From assembly GCA_012735575.1 (NCBI GenBank), contig JAAYGY010000037.1, positions 1-62,264 of the forward strand: a DNA stretch of 62,264 nt, given 5' to 3'. The notes under the pieces are model-generated. The model made no database searches, had not been told where the DNA came from, and saw nothing but the letters and a program-made list of their open reading frames with translations. Below, piece by piece: positions 18,425-27,090 of this stretch (the first letter of the stretch is position 1; each line of letters begins with the position of its first letter). Source of the stretch: Clostridiales bacterium (GTDB lineage Bacteria > Bacillota > Clostridia > Caldicoprobacterales > UBA3941). The position numbers were made by a program, and so were the translations under genes.

Positions 18425-18830
18425 ATATTATGAGCAAGCAATAAGCCGAGTTCTGTCGAGGATGATCATCTGTCTAGGTCATACCGTTGCCGGTAGACTC
18501 AAGCGACCTTGACCCAGGACGTGGCGGGCAACCACTTCATGTCCCTTATTCGGTCTTGCTCCAGATGGGGTTTACATAGCCAATCTAGTCGCCTAGATGC
18601 TGGTGAGCTCTTACCTCACCTTTCCACCCTTACCACACACTCAATATAAACTCTAAATATATTAATTTAGAATTTACATTGAATGCGAGGCGGTATCTTT
18701 CTGTTGCACTTTCCTTGGAGTCGCCTCCACTGGGCGTTACCCAGCATCCTGCCCTATGGAGCTCGGACTTTCCTCATCTATAACAAATTTATAGATGCGA
18801 TCATCTAGCTTACTCATAATATGCAGTTTT
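18425..18830 (-). ncRNA. rnpB: RNase P RNA, type A (ancestral) form
   Basis: RNase P RNA is the ribozyme that removes the 5' leader of pre-tRNA. On the minus strand the 5' conserved block GAGGAAAGTCCGAGCTCC is followed by CAGGATGCTGGGTAACGCCC. Then come GGAAAGTGCAACAGAAAGAT and, near the 3' end, CGACAGAACTCGGCTTAT. The two ends pair as P1 (TATTATGAGTAAGC with GCTTGCTCATAATA). An exceptionally AU-rich 21-pair arm at 18638-18685 occupies the P12 position. The promoter is at 18841-18869 and a terminator follows. Exact ends are approximate. Confidence 0.95.
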
Positions 18831-18840
18831 CCGAACTATT

Positions 18841-18869
18841 ATAATAACATTTCTGCTGGCAAATGTCAA
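18841..18869 (-). promoter_or_regulatory. Sigma-A promoter of rnpB
   Basis: TTGACA (18869-18864) and TATTAT (18846-18841) are 17 bases apart, with a TG upstream of the -10. It lies just past the stop of the zinc-ribbon gene. Confidence 0.85.
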
Positions 18870-18879
18870 ATAGTTCTCC

Positions 18880-19620
18880 TTAACTTGCAGATGTATCCGA
18901 ACCTAAGTATAGTATTCTTCCACAGTTTTCACACTCAATAATTCCCGCCTTGTCTCTAACGTTTTGTACTACTAAGGATGCCAAAACCATATTACAGCCT
19001 CCACAGCGATCTTGTTGAATCTCTGCAATAGCTAATTTATGGTTTCCCTTGATGGCATTATATTTTTTTAACAGAGAGTTGTCTAACTTCTCTTTGATGG
19101 AATCTTTTTGTGCTTTTATCTCGTCATATTCCTCATTTACATCCTTCATAACCAGATCATATTCTTTTTTGATTTTGTCATACTCTTTTTTACCTTTTCT
19201 GAGTCTCTGGCTAACACCCTGAAGCTTTTTGTTAATGGAGTCCATTTCCTCCAAAAGATCAGTTAATTCTTTTCTCTTTTCATTTAATTCTTCCTGCATT
19301 TCCAACAGTTTCTTTTCTATCTGGTCTAACTGTTTGAAGGTTTTTATATTTCCGCTGTTGATTTTTTCCTCTTCCTCTTTCAATTTCTTGCTTATTTTTT
19401 GAATTTCATTATATATCCTATTATATATATGATTCTTTTTGTCTACATTTTCATTTAACTTTATAAGACTTTCTTGTTGGTTTTTTAAATATTTAATTGA
19501 TTTATATAGTTCTTTTCTGGCAGCGCAATTCTTTTTTTTCTTTTCCAACTCATCTATCTTTAAATCCAGTATTTGATACTGCCATAAATAATCTAACTGT
19601 CCCTTCTGTTCCACAATCAT
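18880..19620 (-). CDS. Coiled-coil protein with C-terminal C4 zinc ribbon
   Basis: The 246-residue protein is an almost continuous helical coiled coil (about residues 10-185, very rich in Lys, Glu and Leu). It ends in a zinc ribbon with paired CGGC (about 206-209) and CENC (about 231-234) and the stretch NMVLASLVVQNVRDK between them. This is the architecture of the zf-RING_7 / CT398-like family, found widely in bacteria next to nif3 and rnpB. Its exact role is not established; association with secretion or RNA-related factors has been suggested in other bacteria. It is the last gene of the trmK-nif3-zinc-ribbon unit. Confidence 0.9.
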   Translation of the reverse strand: MIVEQKGQLDYLWQYQILDLKIDELEKKKKNCAARKELYKSIKYLKNQQESLIKLNENVDKKNHIYNRIYNEIQKISKKLKEEEEKINSGNIKTFKQLDQIEKKLLEMQEELNEKRKELTDLLEEMDSINKKLQGVSQRLRKGKKEYDKIKKEYDLVMKDVNEEYDEIKAQKDSIKEKLDNSLLKKYNAIKGNHKLAIAEIQQDRCGGCNMVLASLVVQNVRDKAGIIECENCGRILYLGSDTSAS

Positions 19621-19674
19621 TCCTCCTTTCCTTCGCCTTGTTGCTATACCATGCTTTTCCTGCCTCTGATTTTT

Positions 19675-20502
19675 CTAGTCTATCAATATTCTAGAATAAG
19701 GACTTCTTTGAGCTTTGGATTCAAATATCTCTACCTTATATTGTAAACTATCCACAGCTTTTTGTAAACGTTTAATTAATTCCTCTACTCCTGGTATCTC
19801 GCTATAAAAATGGCCTACTGTCATAACATCTATACCTAGCCAATCCGCCATTAAAGCATCGTGATATTTAATTTCGCCTGTTATAAATATATCTGCACCC
19901 ACCCTCTGAGCATTTTTCAAAAAACTGGATCCAGAACCTCCACATAGTGCAACAGTTTTAATTAGCTTGTCTTTCTTACCATTTTTCATACCAATAATTT
20001 CAACTCTCGGACTTTTTAAGATATCAGCAACATAATAGGCAAAGTCCAGTATCTTAAGGGGAGTTTCCAACTTGCCCCAGCGACCAAATCCTGGTTTTGA
20101 CTGCAGAGGATCTTCCTGGATTAAATTTTTTACATCTTTTAGTTCTAAAGCTTTAGCCAGGGAGTCATCTACTCCACCATTTGCCACATCCAAATTAGTA
20201 TGAGCACAATATACGGCTATATTATTAGATACCAGGTCTAAAATTAATCTGCCTTCCACATCATCATAGACTATTCGTTTCATTGGGTTGAAGATTAAAG
20301 GGTGGTGGGATATTATCATATCAACTTCCTTTTTTATAGCCTCTTCCACTACCTCAGGCGTTATATCCAATACAACCATTAAGCGTTGCACCTTAGAATT
20401 TATATTACCTAACAAAAGCCCTACATTATCCCATGGCTCAGCCCAGTCTTCAGGAGCTAAATTATTCATTATCTGAGCTAATCTTTCAACTGTACAAAAC
20501 AT
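19675..20502 (-). CDS. Nif3-like dinuclear metal centre protein
   Basis: The 275 residues match the NIF3/YqfO family, toroidal hexamers with two metals per subunit and often described as a GTP cyclohydrolase 1 type 2 homologue. Metal ligands are visible in DMIISHHPLIF (HH pair near residue 64), CAHTNLDVANGGVDDSLA, and the C-terminal VMTVGHFYSEIPGVEEL. It is the short form without the inserted PII-like domain of some Bacillus members. It starts with ATG behind AAGGAGG inside the end of trmK, so translation is coupled. The physiological substrate is unknown. Confidence 0.93.
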   Translation of the reverse strand: MFCTVERLAQIMNNLAPEDWAEPWDNVGLLLGNINSKVQRLMVVLDITPEVVEEAIKKEVDMIISHHPLIFNPMKRIVYDDVEGRLILDLVSNNIAVYCAHTNLDVANGGVDDSLAKALELKDVKNLIQEDPLQSKPGFGRWGKLETPLKILDFAYYVADILKSPRVEIIGMKNGKKDKLIKTVALCGGSGSSFLKNAQRVGADIFITGEIKYHDALMADWLGIDVMTVGHFYSEIPGVEELIKRLQKAVDSLQYKVEIFESKAQRSPYSRILID

Positions 20503-21179
20503 TTATATGCCTCCTTATATTTTTTAAGCTTTTGTGTCAGTTGCTTCATTCTTTCCCTTGCTCTTTCTGTATCCTGCCTTTGTAGTTGTCTTATTATTGC
20601 CTCAGCTTTTGATATTTTAGTACTAATAAAATCCTCAAACAAAGGATCTTTATTCTGCATAAGTTTGAAACCTATTTCATACTGAATGTCATCTTTTACC
20701 TCTTGTATACCTTCTTTAGCAACAATAATTTCATATAAGTGCTTACCGTCCCTGACCAAAAGCTCATTATATATTGTAAAACCCTGTTCAACCAACCATC
20801 GTCTAAGGAGCTGAGGAGCGTTCATGGGCTGGAGTATTAATTTAGAGGCAGACTTTAGCACATCCCTGCTGTCATCTAGTATTTCACTGATTAACACTCC
20901 ACCCATCCCGGCTATTATGATGGTATCCACTTCACCTGGTTTTATAACCTTAAGTCCTGAGCCAAGCCTGGTTTCAATTATATCATTCAGATTTTCTTCA
21001 TTGATTAACTCACGAGCTTTTTGTAAAGATCCTTCACTTATATCTGTAGCTATAACTTTAGTTACTGTCCGGTTTTTGGCCAGATAAACAGGAACCAATC
21101 CATGGTCGGTACCTATATCAGCTAATTTAGCACCGGCAGGCACCTGCTGGGCTAAAGCCTTCAATCTGGGGCTTAGCAC
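20478..21179 (-). CDS. trmK: tRNA (adenine-22-N1)-methyltransferase
   Basis: TrmK methylates N1 of A22 in bacterial tRNA using SAM. The 233 residues contain a class I Rossmann fold: GAKLADIGTDHGLVPVYLA (motif I, residues 18-36), IATDISEGSLQKA, and VDTIIIAGMGGVLISEIL with LILQPMNAP. A helical C-terminal domain rich in Lys, Glu and Gln follows. It starts with GTG at 21179, nine bases from GGAG, and lies between rpoD and nif3 exactly as in Bacillus and most clostridia. Confidence 0.93.
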   Translation of the reverse strand: MLSPRLKALAQQVPAGAKLADIGTDHGLVPVYLAKNRTVTKVIATDISEGSLQKARELINEENLNDIIETRLGSGLKVIKPGEVDTIIIAGMGGVLISEILDDSRDVLKSASKLILQPMNAPQLLRRWLVEQGFTIYNELLVRDGKHLYEIIVAKEGIQEVKDDIQYEIGFKLMQNKDPLFEDFISTKISKAEAIIRQLQRQDTERARERMKQLTQKLKKYKEAYKCFVQLKD

Positions 21180-21226
21180 ATTCTTTCACTCCTATTATAA
21201 AGTCTAAATAATAAAGATAAACTATG

Positions 21227-21253
21227 TAAAAAAGCACCTTTTAATTGGTGCCT
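21227..21253 (-). terminator. Terminator between rpoD and trmK
   Basis: On the minus strand AGGCACC pairs with GGTGCTT (one G-U) around AATTAAAA and is followed by TTTTT. It lies four bases past the rpoD stop, so trmK is probably reached by partial read-through. Confidence 0.8.
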
Positions 21254-21257
21254 TTAT

Positions 21258-22340
21258 CTAATCAAGGAAATCCTTTAATTTCTTACTTCTGCTGGGATGT
21301 CTTAGCTTTCTTAAAGCCTTGGCTTCGATCTGACGTATCCTTTCCCTAGTTACATTAAATTCTTTTCCAACTTCCTCCAAGGTTCTAGCACGACCATCGT
21401 CTAATCCAAATCTTAGCCTTAATACTTTTTCCTCCCTTGGTGTTAGAGTATCTAATACATCCATCAGCTGCTCCTTTAATAGGGTAAAAGCCGCAGCTTC
21501 GGCAGGAGCAGGAGCGTCATCGTCAGGAATAAAATCTCCCAGGTGACTATCCTCTTCTTCTCCTATAGGAGTTTCTAATGAAACTGGTTCTTGAGCTATC
21601 TTGAGTATATCTCTTACCTTTTCTTCGGATATCTCCATCTCCTTTGCTATTTCTTCAGGCAGAGGCTCTCTGCCGTATTCCTGAAGTAGCTGTCTGGACA
21701 CCCGGATTAGCTTGTTAATAGTCTCCACCATATGAACAGGTATACGTATAGTTCTTGCCTGGTCTGCAATGGCTCTGGTAATAGCCTGTCGGATCCACCA
21801 TGTTGCATAGGTGCTGAATTTATAACCCTTCCTGTAGTCAAACTTTTCTACAGCTTTTATAAGACCTAGATTACCTTCCTGGATTAAATCCAAAAAAAGC
21901 ATACCTCTACCTACATATCTCTTTGCAATACTTACTACAAGACGCAGGTTGGCTTCTGCCAACTTCCGCTTTGCCTCCTCATCACCTTGCTCCATCCTCT
22001 TAGCCAGTTCAACCTCTTCCTCTGCAGTCAAGAGTGGAACCTTTCCAATTTCCTTTAGATACATCCTAACAGGGTCATCTATACTTACACCCTCTAGCAG
22101 ACTAGCATCTGATTGCTCATCTTCATCACTTATTTCATCAATATCTTTACCTTCATCTTCCTCATCCACCACATCTATTCCAAGGGTTTCCAAAGTTTCA
22201 TAAATTTTTTCTATCTGGTCAGCTTCAAGCTCAATCTCTTCTAGCATGTCCATAATTTCTTTATATGTTAAAACGCCTTTGGATTTACCCTTTTCTATCA
22301 ATTCCTTTACTCGATTTAAGGCTTTATCTCTTTTCGTCAC
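21258..22340 (-). CDS. rpoD: RNA polymerase primary sigma factor (sigma-A)
   Basis: The 360 residues carry a short region 1.1 ([28 protein letters not shown]) and an acidic linker (residues 56-76). Region 1.2 and 2 follow, with [21 protein letters not shown] and the -10-recognition helix [20 protein letters not shown], then region 3. Region 4.2 holds the -35 helix [20 protein letters not shown]. It is a full-length Firmicutes housekeeping sigma factor. Its start overlaps the last bases of dnaG (ATGA-type overlap), preserving the dnaG-rpoD macromolecular synthesis operon. The promoters noted in this window match what this factor should recognise. Confidence 0.98.
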   Translation of the reverse strand: MTKRDKALNRVKELIEKGKSKGVLTYKEIMDMLEEIELEADQIEKIYETLETLGIDVVDEEDEGKDIDEISDEDEQSDASLLEGVSIDDPVRMYLKEIGKVPLLTAEEEVELAKRMEQGDEEAKRKLAEANLRLVVSIAKRYVGRGMLFLDLIQEGNLGLIKAVEKFDYRKGYKFSTYATWWIRQAITRAIADQARTIRIPVHMVETINKLIRVSRQLLQEYGREPLPEEIAKEMEISEEKVRDILKIAQEPVSLETPIGEEEDSHLGDFIPDDDAPAPAEAAAFTLLKEQLMDVLDTLTPREEKVLRLRFGLDDGRARTLEEVGKEFNVTRERIRQIEAKALRKLRHPSRSKKLKDFLD

Positions 22341-24169
22341 ATAACTTCCTCCTTTCCTGTACCACCAAGCTTATTCATACGATTTATGGCATTTAACTCT
22401 TCAACTAGTTTCCAGTATTGTGGTGATCCACTTTCTCCTTCAAGTTCCATCTTCGTAATCTGCTCCTTAAGATAATTTGCCCTTTTTTCTAACTGATAGC
22501 GTCTAAGCTCATCTATACAATCCTTAATATATTTATCTACATTATCATACTCCATTTCTAACTTAAATATTTCTGTAATTTTACCCCTTGACGGATGCTC
22601 CTGTACATAATTAAGTATTTGAGCCGGATGAGGCTCAATATCTTTCTCTAACAATCTTTTTATAATATCTATAACCTCTCTATGGATAGAATCTTCAAAC
22701 TCTAGATCGTCAAGCTGACTTAAAATTTTTTTAGCCATTTCTTCACTCTCAGTCATCAGGCGTATCAAATGCTTTTCTGCTTTAATATTTGCAGGCAAGC
22801 GGAGTCTTGCCTTGCTAATGTTTGTAGTATCCCTATTATTACCAACTGACTTCCTTTTTAGACCTAACCTGCTTCCCCTGCTATCTAATTGGTCTATTAG
22901 TCTGTATATTAATTCCGGTCTAAAACCAGTAGTTGTATTTAATTTTTGAATATATATGTCCCTCTCTAATGGATTCTCAAGCCCTATAAGAATTTCTGCG
23001 GCCTTGGTAGCAAATTCCACCTTTTCCTCTTGATTATTTAAATCATATTCAGATCGTAGCATTTCAAGTTTAAAATCTGTTAAGGATACGGCATTATTAA
23101 TAAGCTTTTTAAAATACTCTATACCCTGTTTTCTCAATATATCATCAGGATCCATACCTTTTGGTAGCATAATCACTCTAACATTGCAACCTGCATCTTT
23201 TAATATATCTAAACCTCTTGCCGTAGCTTTTTGCCCTGCAATGTCTCCGTCATATGCTATATATATATTGGGTGTATACCTTCTTAATAATTTTGCCTGT
23301 TCATGAGTTAAGGCTGTACCTAATGAAGCAACTGCATTGCGGAAACCAAACTCATAAAGGGTGATTACATCCAAGTAACCTTCCACTATGATAAGATTAT
23401 CTATAGGACGTTGCTTTTTTGCTAAATTAAGACCAAAGAGTACACTGCTCTTGTTAAAAATAGGACTTTCAGAAGAGTTTAAATATTTAGGAACAGAATC
23501 ATCCATAACTCTTCCTCCAAATCCTACTACCCGATCTCTATAGTCAATTATGGGAAACATGACTCTGTTTCGAAATCGATCATAGGTACTCTTATCTTTT
23601 TCTACAACCAGACCTGTCTGGATTAACAATCTTTCATCAAAACCCTGATCTAATAGGTAGTTCATGGTGGAATTCCAGGAATCAGGTGAATAGCCTAATC
23701 CAAAAGTCCTTATAGTTTTGTTGTCTATCCCTCTAGATTGAAGATACTCAAGTGCACTTCTGCCTTCAGATGATAAAAGGTTATGGTGATAATACATTGC
23801 CGCAGTTCTATTTATATTATAAAGTACTTGCCTTTGCCTTTTAGCCTCCTCATCCTGAACACTGTTTAATGTGCCTGGGAGAGGAATTCCCTTGCGTTCA
23901 GCCAAAAATTTAACTGAATCTACAAAGTCAAGTCTTTCCTGTGCCATAATAAAGTTGAAGACATTCCCGCCTTCTCCACAGCCAAAGCAATGATATAACT
24001 GCTTTTGAGGATCAACGGAAAAAGAAGGAGTTTTTTCATTATGAAAAGGACATAAGCCAAAGTAATTTCTCCCTCTGGGTCTTAATGATATATATTCAGA
24101 TATTACATCTGTAATATCATTGGCAATCCGTACTTCCTCAATAAAATCTTCAGGCAAAAAATTAGACAA
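22337..24169 (-). CDS. dnaG: DNA primase
   Basis: DnaG makes RNA primers for replication. The roughly 610 residues show the N-terminal zinc domain ([11 protein letters not shown] and [13 protein letters not shown]), the catalytic core with TOPRIM motifs [16 protein letters not shown] and [12 protein letters not shown], and a C-terminal helicase-binding helical domain. The TTG at 24169 ([13 protein letters not shown]) is preferred: AGGTGAT lies just upstream, while the GTG at 24178 would overlap that site. It forms an operon with rpoD. The 270 bp upstream hold a possible promoter and nothing else recognised. Confidence 0.96.
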   Translation of the reverse strand: MSNFLPEDFIEEVRIANDITDVISEYISLRPRGRNYFGLCPFHNEKTPSFSVDPQKQLYHCFGCGEGGNVFNFIMAQERLDFVDSVKFLAERKGIPLPGTLNSVQDEEAKRQRQVLYNINRTAAMYYHHNLLSSEGRSALEYLQSRGIDNKTIRTFGLGYSPDSWNSTMNYLLDQGFDERLLIQTGLVVEKDKSTYDRFRNRVMFPIIDYRDRVVGFGGRVMDDSVPKYLNSSESPIFNKSSVLFGLNLAKKQRPIDNLIIVEGYLDVITLYEFGFRNAVASLGTALTHEQAKLLRRYTPNIYIAYDGDIAGQKATARGLDILKDAGCNVRVIMLPKGMDPDDILRKQGIEYFKKLINNAVSLTDFKLEMLRSEYDLNNQEEKVEFATKAAEILIGLENPLERDIYIQKLNTTTGFRPELIYRLIDQLDSRGSRLGLKRKSVGNNRDTTNISKARLRLPANIKAEKHLIRLMTESEEMAKKILSQLDDLEFEDSIHREVIDIIKRLLEKDIEPHPAQILNYVQEHPSRGKITEIFKLEMEYDNVDKYIKDCIDELRRYQLEKRANYLKEQITKMELEGESGSPQYWKLVEELNAINRMNKLGGTGKEEVM

Positions 24170-24320
24170 CACCATCACCTATCATATCTATGTCATATGC
24201 ATAATGCCATACCTTTACATCAACACAACATATCAGGTATAACTTTGGGCTTAGTAAAAAACCTGGGAACGCAAACCCATAGATTTATATTCGACATGCT
24301 TTGTCATTTTCCTTCTTTTA

Positions 24321-24349
24321 ATTATAACATTTTAAAAGGCCCACATAAT
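24321..24349 (-). promoter_or_regulatory. Possible extended -10 promoter of dnaG-rpoD
   Basis: On the minus strand TGTTATAAT contains a perfect -10 (24326-24321) with an extended TG; the -35 at 17 bases is a weak ATTATG. It lies about 150 bases upstream of dnaG. Confidence 0.4.
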
Positions 24350-24436
24350 CGTTTTATATGCCATGTTGTATTAGCTGGCTCTTCATATATATCTTTTTGC
24401 TAAATATTTTCATCCATTGTGTCAATAATTATTCTC

Positions 24437-25420
24437 TTAAATGGCTTTCAATGATTTATAAAGGGAGACTGCATAACGATCCGTCATACCTGCTATATAA
24501 TCACATACTCCCTGCTCTTCTCCATCTTGTGAAATAACATTGGTGTATTCTTCAGGCAACTTATGAATGTTCTTTAAAAAATAATAAAAAAGGTCTTGAA
24601 TAATCCTATTGGCCTTTTCCACTTCAGACTTTGAGACTGAATCAGTATATACCCTTGCGAACATAAAATTCCTAAGTTCATTTGTGGCTTGTCCTACTAG
24701 TTCGGACATACCTATATAGGGCTTATTCATACTAAAAGAAATAACATCCTCAACCATTGTATTTATACGCTGTCTATGGGTTTTACCTAATACTTCTATG
24801 CAGTCCTTGGGAAGACAATCTATTGAAATTATATTGGCTCTTATTGCGTCATCGATATCATGATTAATGTAAGCAATACGATCGCTAATCCTAACTATTT
24901 GTCCCTCCAAAGTTGCTGGAATTTGAGGACCTGTATGATTTCTTATACCATCCCTGACCTCCCATGTTAGGTTTAATCCTCTGCCTCCCTCTAAAGTCTC
25001 TACTATTCTGATACTTTGCAAATTATGTTTAAACCCATTTTTAGATAAACTATCCAATACTCTTTCGCCTATATGTCCAAAGGGAGTGTGCCCAAGATCA
25101 TGACCTAAAGCTATTGCCTCTGTTAAGTCTTCATTTAATCTTAAGGCTCTGGCTATTGTTCGACTTATTTGAGAAACTTCCAAGGTATGGGTTAATCGAG
25201 TTCGAAAATGATCCCCTTCAGGCGCAATAAAAACCTGAGTCTTATGTTTTAAGCGACGAAAAGACTTGCAATGAAGTATCCTGTCTCGATCCCTTTGAAA
25301 TTCTGTGCGAATATTGCATCTTTCTTCAGGATGCTGCCTTCCTTTGGTTTTTGAACTTATAGCCGCATAGGCAGAAAGTACTTTCTCTTCAAGTTTTTCT
25401 ATCTCTTGTCGAATAGCCAT
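24437..25420 (-). CDS. dgt: Deoxyguanosinetriphosphate triphosphohydrolase-like protein (HD)
   Basis: The 327-residue protein belongs to the short dGTPase family, which hydrolyses dNTPs to deoxynucleoside and triphosphate. The N-terminal [20 protein letters not shown] and the metal-binding HD motifs [20 protein letters not shown] and [14 protein letters not shown] are intact, as is the downstream YINHDIDDA. Substrate preference within the family cannot be told. It sits upstream of dnaG, a common clostridial arrangement, with its own 5' region of about 250 bp (AT-rich, with the terminator of the diguanylate cyclase gene). Confidence 0.93.
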   Translation of the reverse strand: MAIRQEIEKLEEKVLSAYAAISSKTKGRQHPEERCNIRTEFQRDRDRILHCKSFRRLKHKTQVFIAPEGDHFRTRLTHTLEVSQISRTIARALRLNEDLTEAIALGHDLGHTPFGHIGERVLDSLSKNGFKHNLQSIRIVETLEGGRGLNLTWEVRDGIRNHTGPQIPATLEGQIVRISDRIAYINHDIDDAIRANIISIDCLPKDCIEVLGKTHRQRINTMVEDVISFSMNKPYIGMSELVGQATNELRNFMFARVYTDSVSKSEVEKANRIIQDLFYYFLKNIHKLPEEYTNVISQDGEEQGVCDYIAGMTDRYAVSLYKSLKAI

Positions 25421-25554
25421 ATTATCCCTCTCTAGCTAATTCTATCTATCCATTGGGATGAATTCCACTATAGTATATATACAACATATATACCCAATAT
25501 CCTTCTATTTCACTTATAAAATTAACTTATTTGCTAACTGGGTGAAAAAATATT

Positions 25555-25592
25555 AAAAACTAAAAGCCATTGATTTTTAATTATCAATAGCT
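25555..25592 (-). terminator. Terminator of the GGDEF gene
   Basis: On the minus strand AGCTATTGAT pairs with ATCAATGGCT (one G-U) around AATTAAAA and is followed by a T-rich tail. Confidence 0.75.
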
Positions 25593-25675
25593 CATTAATA
25601 TACAAGTAAAAACATTTTTAATATGAACAAGAGTTGCTTTTTACTTTGCCACGCATTCATACAAGAACATACTTT

Positions 25676-26854
25676 TTAATCTGCCTTTCCGCAGACTATT
25701 TCAACTCTATTTTTTCCTCTTTGTTTAGCCAAATAGAGTGCCCTATCCGCCAGGTGATAATAACCTTCTAAGTTCTGACTATTAGTATCATCCATTGATG
25801 TTATTCCAAAGCTGGAAGTAATCTGTACCGTAATAGGCCCTATGCTAAATGTTTTATCCATAATTAATTTTCTTAATCTATCGGCAAATGCATATCCCCC
25901 CTCTAAAGAAGTTTGAGGCATAAGGATAATAAATTCTTCTCCTCCAAACCTAAAAACAGTATCTGAATCTCTAACATTGCTTTTTAGAAGATCAGCCAGT
26001 TGCCTAAGTATATCATCACCAACTGGATGACCATATGTATCATTAATTTTTTTAAAGTTATCAATATCTAATATAATTAGAACCGTTTCATGTCCGTAAC
26101 GTTGCATTAACGATATTTCTTGTTTTATCAATTTCTCATATAATCTCCTGTTAGGCAGGTCAGTAAGCGAATCATAATATGCCATTTGTTCCAATTTTTT
26201 TTGTTGCATTTCAATACATCGTTTTTGGGTAATATTGATATAATTGTAATGCCAAAGAATAAGGCTAAGCAAGAAACCAATTCCAATAGCGGTAATCCCA
26301 TTAACTCTGTTGGAAAGCAGTATCTGTTGATTGGTTATGGTTAAGGCTATTAAGTAATAATAAGTCATATAAGAAGTGGCAAATAGTATAAAAGATGTTA
26401 TAGGTCTAATTAAAAAAATTGTCCCAGTGATTATGGAGATTAATAGAACAGGTGTAATATTAGTGGTTACTAATTGATCAAAGGTGACTATTGCAATTCC
26501 AGATGCCATAATAACAACCACAACAATATACTGCAATAGGAACATGGTTTTATTTGGCTGTATTCTGTTTTTCAGTCTATGAGTTACTAATAAGAATCCA
26601 ATCATAAAAACTAATAAAACAAGATGGGATGCTATAATACCTTTACTCCATGCCTTTAAAGTCAGGGTGTCATAGGATTTATTAATGGTAAAAAGAAAAA
26701 TATTGATTATACGCAATGGAATAGCTATCATAGATAAATAATAAATTCTTCGGGTATTAATAAGCGCACATTCTCCCAAGACACTACTATTATCATAGAA
26801 AGTTTTTGTAATTTTTCTCATTATAAATGCGAGCTTCATGCCTTTCACCACCAC
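25676..26854 (-). CDS. Membrane-bound diguanylate cyclase (GGDEF domain)
   Basis: About six membrane helices fill residues 30-210, followed by a short linker and a full GGDEF domain (about 225-390) that makes cyclic di-GMP from two GTP. The active-site loop is FRFGGEEFIILMP, and an RxxD inhibitory site (RDSD) lies five residues before it, so product inhibition is likely. DLPNRRLYEKLI and DIDNFKKINDTYGHPVGDD are also typical. No recognisable sensor domain is present outside the membrane part. It is a single-gene unit between dgt and ppdK. The start is uncertain (GTG 26854 or ATG 26839 a few codons inside). Confidence 0.92.
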   Translation of the reverse strand: MVVKGMKLAFIMRKITKTFYDNSSVLGECALINTRRIYYLSMIAIPLRIINIFLFTINKSYDTLTLKAWSKGIIASHLVLLVFMIGFLLVTHRLKNRIQPNKTMFLLQYIVVVVIMASGIAIVTFDQLVTTNITPVLLISIITGTIFLIRPITSFILFATSYMTYYYLIALTITNQQILLSNRVNGITAIGIGFLLSLILWHYNYINITQKRCIEMQQKKLEQMAYYDSLTDLPNRRLYEKLIKQEISLMQRYGHETVLIILDIDNFKKINDTYGHPVGDDILRQLADLLKSNVRDSDTVFRFGGEEFIILMPQTSLEGGYAFADRLRKLIMDKTFSIGPITVQITSSFGITSMDDTNSQNLEGYYHLADRALYLAKQRGKNRVEIVCGKAD

Positions 26855-27016
26855 TCTAATATCAATAGCCTATAGGATGATGCTTTGTTTTTATTTCTAT
26901 CTCATACCTTTGTTTAGACCTACCCTAATTTTATATGACCATAAAGTTATGTTATCATAAAGCCCTTGTAAAGTCATCTAGATTATTATCATCTTCTCAC
27001 CATAGGTGCAAGTCAA

Positions 27017-27061
27017 GAAAAAAGGGTATTGCCCTAAGTACTAGTAAGTGGCAATACCCTT
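27017..27061 (-). terminator. Terminator of ppdK
   Basis: On the minus strand AAGGGTATTGCC and GGCAATACCCTT form a 12-pair stem followed by TTTTTTC, 30 bases after the ppdK stop. Confidence 0.9.
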
Positions 27062-27090
27062 CATTTTAGAATTAGATGATTTTAATCCTT

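Noticed and set aside
24197-24403. Plus-strand 68-aa open frame in the dnaG-dgt gap
   Set aside because: It has no ribosome binding site, a random-looking composition, and lies over the dnaG promoter region.
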